DNA of 64,000 nt. Source: Chersky-840 sp963848335 (GTDB lineage Bacteria > Actinomycetota > Acidimicrobiia > Acidimicrobiales > UBA8190). The position numbers were made by a program, and so were the translations under genes. The notes below the pieces were generated by a model. It ran no database searches and had not been told where the DNA came from. It saw nothing but the letters and a program-made list of their open reading frames with translations. The DNA is taken from contig CAWKDD010000001.1 of the NCBI GenBank assembly GCA_963848335.1, positions 1-64,000 of the forward strand, written 5' to 3'. Below are positions 58,950-64,000 of this stretch, piece by piece. Every line of letters begins with the position of its first letter. Position 1 is the stretch's first letter.

Positions 58950-61328
58950 GTGTCGCGGGCCGGTGAGGCGCCCACCGTCGGTCCCGTCGCCGTCGGTCCC
59001 GTCGCCCTCGGCCCCGCGACGCCCCTCATCACCGCCCTGGCCGACGAAGACCTGGCCCTGTTCCTGGACATGTCGAACGAGATCTTCGGCGTCTTCGACC
59101 TGGAGCAGGGTGTGGTGTGGAGCAACGGTGCGGCGGCCGCCCTCCTCGGCTACGAGGAGCAGGAACTGGCGCAGGTATCGCTGGTGGACCTCATCCATCC
59201 CGACGACCTCCTCGAAGCCCTCTCCCTGTTCGATCACCGCCACGCAGACACCGAGCCGTCGGGGATCCAGTCCCGCTACCGCTGCAAGGACGGAACCTGG
59301 CGTTGGCTGGAATGGACGGCCCGCATCGCGCCCGAGACCGGCCTCGTCTACGGAGCCGCCCGCGACGTGACCGCCCATCACCTCGCCCAGGCCGCCCTCG
59401 GCGCCAACGAAGCCCGGCTCCAGGCGATCCTCGACCACTCGAGCGCGGCCATCTTCGTGAAGGACCGGGCGGCGCGCTACGTGCTCGTGAACGAGGCGTT
59501 TCTGCGCGGTGCGGGGCTGGGAAGTGACGACGTCCTGGGGAGGACGGCGAGCGAGATCTGGCCCGACGCACCCATCGACGACAGCGACGGGCGCGTGCTC
59601 GACGGCGGTGAGGCCTTCACCCGCGACGACATCGTCGTTCTCGACGGAGATCCCCACGTCATGATGACGGCTCGGTTCCCGCTGCTCGACACGTCGGGCG
59701 CGGTGACGGGAATGGCGGCCATCTCGACGGACATCACCGATTGGACCAGGGTCCAGACGGCCCTGGCCGAGCGCCAACGCCTCCTCGACACCGTCATCAG
59801 GGCCTGTCCGGACATCGTCACCGTGCTCGACGGTGAAGGACGGGTGCGGGAGATCAGCGAGGCATCGGCTCGGATCCTCGGGTACGACCTGAGCGATCCC
59901 GTCCAGGACGAGATCCAGGCTCTCGTCCATCCCGAGGACCTGGCCCGTGTGCAGCGGGAGGTGGCCAGGGTCTTCTCGGACCCCGAGGCGCAGCTCGACG
60001 TGAAATGCAGGGTGCGTCACGCCGATGGCCGTTGGGTCGTGCTCGACACGCGGGGGCAGGCGATCGTCGGTGACGACGGCAGGACGGCGGGGGCGGTGGT
60101 CGTGTCGCGTGACGTGACCGACGAGCTCGAGGTCGAGGCCGAGATGCACGTGGCCGTCGAGATGGCCGAGCAGGCCAGCAAGGCCAAGAGCGACTTCCTG
60201 TCCCGCATGAGCCACGAGCTGCGCACACCGCTCAACAGCGTGTTGGGTTTCTCCCAGCTGCTCGAGATGGACGAGCTGCCCGAGCACCACGTCGAAGCCG
60301 TCGGCCACATCATGCGGGCCGGACGCCACCTCCTGAACCTCATCGACGAGGTCCTCGACATCGCCCGGATCGAGTCGGGGAACCTCGAGCTCCTGTTGGA
60401 GCCGGTGGCCATCCGCCCGGTCCTCCGGGACGCGATCGACCTGGCCCGACCGCTCGCCGAACGGCGTGACATCGCCATCGTGGCCGACCTCGAGCCCTGT
60501 CCCGACACGCTGCACGTCCTCGCCGACCGGCGCCGGCTCCTCCAGGTCATGCTGAACCTGCTGTCGAACGCCGTGAAGTACAACCGCACCGGTGGCCGGG
60601 TGGGTGTCTCGGCCACGGCCCTGTCGTCCGACCTCATCCGGATCACCGTCACCGACACCGGCAACGGGATACGGACCGAGGACATCGACCGGGTGTTCGA
60701 GCCCTTCGACCGGCTGGGCGCGGAGTCCAGCGGGGTGGAGGGCACCGGCGTCGGGCTCACGTTGTCGCGGTATCTGGTCGAGCGTATGCGGGGAGCCATC
60801 GACGTGCAGTCGAAACTGGGCGAAGGAACCTCGTTCAGCGTCGACCTGCCCACTGCGTCGCCACCCGTGGATCGGGCCTTCGCCTCCGAGCCACGACCGG
60901 GTGGGGCGCCCCGTGTCGCCACCCTGCGCGTGCTGCACATCGAGGACAACCTGGCCAACCTCGAGCTGGTGGAACAGGTTCTCACGAGGTCAGGGGCGGT
61001 GGAATTGCTGGCGGCCATGTCGGGCAGCCTCGGCCTCGAACTGGCCCGTGATCAACGTCCCGACCTCGTCCTGCTCGATCTCCATCTCCCCGACATGCCG
61101 GGGACCGAGCTCCTCGACGCGCTGCAGGCCGATCCTCGGACGGCGGACATCCCCGTCGTGGTGGTGACCGCCGACGCCACGCCGTCGCAGGTCGAGCGGC
61201 TGCGCGACATCGGGGTGGCCGCTTACCTCACCAAGCCCATCGACATCCGGGAGCTGCTCGGCGTGGTGGAGTCGGTGACGTCGAACGGAGCTCCGGCGCC
61301 GGGGCCCGACGCGAGGGACATGGCGTGA
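58950..61328 (+). CDS. Hybrid sensor histidine kinase with three PAS domains and a receiver
   Basis: About 792 residues, soluble. PAS domains lie at about 35-145, 155-265 and 280-393, then HisKA with phospho-acceptor His422 in MSHELRTPLN, HATPase_c at about 525-640 (N box Asn540, DTGNGI, GTGVGLTLS), and a receiver at about 658-785 with Glu665/Asp666, Asp710, Thr740 and Lys762 all present. There is no membrane segment, so it senses a cytoplasmic signal. GTG 58950 is chosen because the upstream extension to 58824 is not protein-like; the start is uncertain. It overlaps the second kinase gene by four bases. Neither gene encodes a DNA-binding output. Confidence 0.88.
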   Translation: MSRAGEAPTVGPVAVGPVALGPATPLITALADEDLALFLDMSNEIFGVFDLEQGVVWSNGAAAALLGYEEQELAQVSLVDLIHPDDLLEALSLFDHRHADTEPSGIQSRYRCKDGTWRWLEWTARIAPETGLVYGAARDVTAHHLAQAALGANEARLQAILDHSSAAIFVKDRAARYVLVNEAFLRGAGLGSDDVLGRTASEIWPDAPIDDSDGRVLDGGEAFTRDDIVVLDGDPHVMMTARFPLLDTSGAVTGMAAISTDITDWTRVQTALAERQRLLDTVIRACPDIVTVLDGEGRVREISEASARILGYDLSDPVQDEIQALVHPEDLARVQREVARVFSDPEAQLDVKCRVRHADGRWVVLDTRGQAIVGDDGRTAGAVVVSRDVTDELEVEAEMHVAVEMAEQASKAKSDFLSRMSHELRTPLNSVLGFSQLLEMDELPEHHVEAVGHIMRAGRHLLNLIDEVLDIARIESGNLELLLEPVAIRPVLRDAIDLARPLAERRDIAIVADLEPCPDTLHVLADRRRLLQVMLNLLSNAVKYNRTGGRVGVSATALSSDLIRITVTDTGNGIRTEDIDRVFEPFDRLGAESSGVEGTGVGLTLSRYLVERMRGAIDVQSKLGEGTSFSVDLPTASPPVDRAFASEPRPGGAPRVATLRVLHIEDNLANLELVEQVLTRSGAVELLAAMSGSLGLELARDQRPDLVLLDLHLPDMPGTELLDALQADPRTADIPVVVVTADATPSQVERLRDIGVAAYLTKPIDIRELLGVVESVTSNGAPAPGPDARDMA

Positions 61329-63877
61329 GGTCCCGATCGACCCCGGCCGGCGCCGAGGCACAGGCCGCGACGCCAGTCCCGGTGCCGGCTCCCGTTCCCG
61401 CTCCGGTCGCTCTCCCCACCCTGGTGGCGCCGGGCCCGGGCGCGCCCGCCCCCGAGCGGGCCCGGCTGGCCGCCTTCTTCGAGCTGTCGGCTCAGATGTT
61501 CTGCATCACGGACTTCTCGAGCGCGCTGGTGTGGTGGAACGCCGCCTTCGAGAAGGCGCTCGGCTACAGCCCCGATGAGCTGAGGAGGCTGCGGCTCGAC
61601 GATCTCGTCCATCCCGACGACCGGGAGGTCCGCCGGGCGGCCGAGGCCGTGCTGGCCGCCCAGGGCGAGGCCGGGTTGACCCAGGTCCGCGTGTGCACCC
61701 GGCACGGTGAATGGCGGTGGTTCGAATGGACCACACGCGTCGACTTCAACCGCCGCCGTGTGTACGGCGCGGCGCGCGACGTCACCGATCGGCGCCGGGA
61801 CGAGCTCGCCCTCGCCGAGAGCGAAGCCCGCCTCCGGGGCATCATGAAGTACTCGCCGTCGGTGATCTTCGTGAAGGACCTGGAGGGGCGCTACCTCCTC
61901 GTCAACGACGAATTCTCGCGTGTGACGGGTGTGGCGGTGGACGACGCCATAGGACGCACGGCGCAGGATTGCTGGGGGGAGGGCACCGACGCCATCTCGG
62001 AAGCCGAAGGGATGCTGCTCGAGCAGGGGGAGGGCTCGGTCGTCAACAGCGAGGAGTCCCTGCCCACCGTCGACGGCCGACGGGAGTTCATGGTGAGCCG
62101 GTTCCTCCTCCGCGACGAGCACGGCGTGCCCTACGCCATCGGCGCCACGGCCTCCGACACCACCGAGCGGCGAGGTGCCGAGAAGGCCCTCGTGGCCCGG
62201 GACCGGCTGCTCGACTCGGTCATCAGTGCCAGCCCGGACATGATCACCCTGATGGACCGCACCGGGAAGATCCACCAGATCAGCGAGACCGAGCGCGCCC
62301 TGTTCGGACACCCGCACGAGGTGTTCACCCGCGGAGACGCCTTCGACTTCGTGCACCCCGACGACCGCGACGACTTCGCCTCGCTGTTCGTCCGCATGGT
62401 GACGGGCGCCGTCTCGCACCTCGATCTCCGTTACCGGGCCCATCATGCCGAGGGCCATTGGGTCGCGGTCGACTCCCGGGCCCAGACCGTGCTGGACGGC
62501 GAAGGCCACTTCGCGGGCGCCGTCGTGGTGTCGCGCGACATCACGGACAAGCTCGAGTCCGAGCAGCTCCTGCAGGTGTCCCGGGAGAGCGCCGAGCAGG
62601 CCAGCAGGGCCAAGAGCGATTTCCTGTCACGGATGAGCCACGAGCTGCGCACGCCCCTCAATTCCATCCTCGGGTTCGCCCAGCTCCTGCAGATGGACGA
62701 GCTCCCCGGCCAGCAGGCCGACGCCGTGGACCACATCCTCCGTGCCGGGCGCCATCTGCTCGATCTCATCGACGAGGTCCTCGACATCGCCCGCATCGAG
62801 TCGGGGTACCTCGAGCTGGCCCCGGTGCCCGTGGCGGTGGACCAGATCGTGTCGGAGGCCCTCGAGCTGACCAATCCCATCGCCGCTCGTGCCGAGGTGG
62901 TGATCAGGTCCGGTATCGACCCTCGAGAGGGCTTTGTGGTCACCGCCGACAGGCAACGGCTGATGCAGGTCCTGCTCAACTTGCTGTCCAACGCCGTGAA
63001 GTACAACGAGCCCGGTGGACGCGTGGACGTCAGCTGCGCATGGGGCAGCCCGGGACGGCTCCGGCTGGCCGTGGCCGACACCGGACGCGGCATCCGGCCC
63101 CAGGACATCGAGCGCGTCTTCGTGCCCTTCGACCGGCTCGGGCTCGAGCACACCGGCATCGAAGGATCGGGGGTGGGCCTGGCGCTGTCCCAGCACCTGT
63201 GCGAGCGCATGGGCGGGGAGCTCGGCGTGGAATCGGTGCCCGGGGTGGGAAGCACGTTCGTGATCGAGCTCCCGGTGCCCGAGCCGGCCCTCGGGGCCCA
63301 CCATGGCCCGGGCGTGATGGACGTCGAGGACTCGGGTGTGAGCGGCGACACGGCCGTGACCGGCGACACCGTGACCGGCGACACCGTGACCGGCGACACC
63401 GTGACCGGCGACACCGTGACCGGCGACACCGCCGATGAGGTGTCGGGCGCCCGGCGTGACGAGGACGAGGACCTCGACCGGACCCTCGTCGCCGGCCGGT
63501 TGTTCCGGGTCCTGCTGGTGGAGAACAACCTCACCACCCTCGACCTCGTGGAGCGGGTCCTGTCCCGGCGTCCCGGCACCGAGGTCCTGGCGGCCATGCA
63601 GGGCGGCCTGGGCGTGGACCTCGCCCGCGAGCACGTGCCCGACATGATCCTGCTCGACCTGTCCCTGCCCGACATGACCGGCAACGGAGTGCTCGACCGC
63701 CTGGGCGAGGACCCCGCCACGGCCGGCATCCCGGTTGTCGTGGTGGGCGCGGAGGCACCGGCGCAGCTGGTGCGCCAGCTGCTCGGGCGAGGCGTCATCG
63801 GTTTCCTGGCCAAGCCGATCGACGTGCGGGGGCTGCTCTCGATCGTCGACGCGGTGCGCGCCGCCCGGGGAACCTGA
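61325..63877 (+). CDS. Hybrid sensor histidine kinase, paralog with degenerate receiver
   Basis: An 850-residue paralog of the preceding kinase. A Pro/Ala-rich start is followed by PAS domains (about 45-155, 165-280, 295-408), HisKA with His439, and HATPase_c (Asn556, DTGRGI, GSGVGLALS). After a linker with five VTGDT repeats comes a receiver-like domain (about 725-845). In it the acidic pair is Glu733-Asn734 instead of Glu-Asp, the switch Thr/Ser is Gly808, while Asp778 and Lys830 remain, so phosphorylation or switching is probably altered. The start overlaps the upstream stop, so both are made together, perhaps as heterodimers. Confidence 0.9.
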   Translation: MRSRSTPAGAEAQAATPVPVPAPVPAPVALPTLVAPGPGAPAPERARLAAFFELSAQMFCITDFSSALVWWNAAFEKALGYSPDELRRLRLDDLVHPDDREVRRAAEAVLAAQGEAGLTQVRVCTRHGEWRWFEWTTRVDFNRRRVYGAARDVTDRRRDELALAESEARLRGIMKYSPSVIFVKDLEGRYLLVNDEFSRVTGVAVDDAIGRTAQDCWGEGTDAISEAEGMLLEQGEGSVVNSEESLPTVDGRREFMVSRFLLRDEHGVPYAIGATASDTTERRGAEKALVARDRLLDSVISASPDMITLMDRTGKIHQISETERALFGHPHEVFTRGDAFDFVHPDDRDDFASLFVRMVTGAVSHLDLRYRAHHAEGHWVAVDSRAQTVLDGEGHFAGAVVVSRDITDKLESEQLLQVSRESAEQASRAKSDFLSRMSHELRTPLNSILGFAQLLQMDELPGQQADAVDHILRAGRHLLDLIDEVLDIARIESGYLELAPVPVAVDQIVSEALELTNPIAARAEVVIRSGIDPREGFVVTADRQRLMQVLLNLLSNAVKYNEPGGRVDVSCAWGSPGRLRLAVADTGRGIRPQDIERVFVPFDRLGLEHTGIEGSGVGLALSQHLCERMGGELGVESVPGVGSTFVIELPVPEPALGAHHGPGVMDVEDSGVSGDTAVTGDTVTGDTVTGDTVTGDTVTGDTADEVSGARRDEDEDLDRTLVAGRLFRVLLVENNLTTLDLVERVLSRRPGTEVLAAMQGGLGVDLAREHVPDMILLDLSLPDMTGNGVLDRLGEDPATAGIPVVVVGAEAPAQLVRQLLGRGVIGFLAKPIDVRGLLSIVDAVRAARGT
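63356..63430. repeat. 15-bp tandem repeat coding the kinase linker
   Basis: Five identical in-frame copies of GTGACCGGCGACACC, preceded by a degenerate unit, encode VTGDT repeats between the ATPase and receiver domains. Copy-number change would lengthen or shorten the linker without breaking the frame. Confidence 0.9.
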
Positions 63878-63907
63878 GCCCCGGCCCGCGATCCCCGAGC
63901 AGCAGGC

Positions 63908-64000
63908 TCAGATGGCCCGTTCGCGCCCCTCCCAATAGGGGTCGCGCAACTTGCGCTTGTAGAGCTTGCCGTTGGGATCGCGCGGCATGTCATCGGTGAA
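63908..64000 (-). CDS. Acyl-CoA synthetase/AMP-ligase, C-terminal end only
   Basis: The last 30 codons of a gene that continues beyond the window. They read FTDDMPRDPNGKLYKRKLRD then PYWEGRERAI and a stop at 63908. This is the C-terminal end of AMP-forming acyl-CoA ligases (FadD type), including the conserved Lys of the PNGKLYKR motif used in adenylation. It is convergent with the kinase genes, 30 bases apart, and would supply acyl-CoA to the thiolase, hydratase and thioesterase genes nearby. Confidence 0.88.
   Translation of the reverse strand, partial: FTDDMPRDPNGKLYKRKLRDPYWEGRERAI

Overview
The window is high-GC DNA from an actinobacterium. Many genes start with GTG, stop/start overlaps of four bases are common, and the gene content is actinobacterial: SepF, a MhuD-like heme monooxygenase, a mycothiol-type DinB-fold enzyme, DUF2505 and DUF3558-like proteins, and KstR-like palindromes. 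The secreted propellers and repeat proteins suggest class Acidimicrobiia, but that placement is inference. No rRNA, tRNA, CRISPR array, integrase or insertion sequence was recognised.

Region 1 (about 1-20.2 kb) is loosely packed, with many gaps of 300-650 bases and two gene remnants: an acyl-CoA dehydrogenase tail near 1.2 kb and a multiply frameshifted TetR gene near 19.8 kb. It holds mostly single-gene units: two PPOX-fold flavoproteins, an alpha/beta-hydrolase fused to a nucleotide cyclase, a neocarzinostatin-like secreted protein, an NAD-dependent formate dehydrogenase, a GDSL lipoprotein, an orphan SepF, an EAL-domain protein, a PhyH dioxygenase and an APH-fold kinase.

Region 2 (about 20.2-31.4 kb) has a GT1 glycosyltransferase, an SDR/MFS pair, and a group of exported proteins: a PQQ-like propeller, a phosphoesterase, an L,D-transpeptidase carrying tandem propeller repeats, and an NHL propeller with an IPT domain.

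Region 3 (about 31.4-50.6 kb) is the most distinctive part: a catabolic and uptake island. Reading leftward from 50.3 kb, one operon-like run encodes a GH4 glycosidase, a 3-hydroxyisobutyrate-dehydrogenase-family reductase, a LacD-type class I aldolase, an FGGY kinase (frameshifted), a LarA-family nickel racemase, an unusual MFS permease fused to a LivF-type ABC ATPase, a fused LivH-LivM permease and a LivG ATPase. Beside it lie a membrane-anchored LIV-type binding protein coupled to an esterase, a TauD-type dioxygenase, a second GH4 protein, NagB and a five-bladed-propeller lipoprotein. Together they look like import and breakdown of a glycoside through a phosphorylated sugar cleaved by an aldolase, with the C3 product reduced by the dehydrogenase. 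The substrate cannot be read from the sequence, and no regulator gene lies in the island.

Region 4 (about 50.7-64 kb) holds lipid or steroid type acyl-CoA genes (thiolase, enoyl-CoA hydratase, two hotdog thioesterases, the end of an acyl-CoA ligase) with two KstR-like operators, two more secreted propellers separated by an 18-bp tandem repeat array, and two overlapping PAS hybrid histidine kinases. The second kinase has a degenerate receiver domain and a 15-bp repeat in its linker. Several genes carry single-base frameshifts, which are either draft-assembly errors or real decay.
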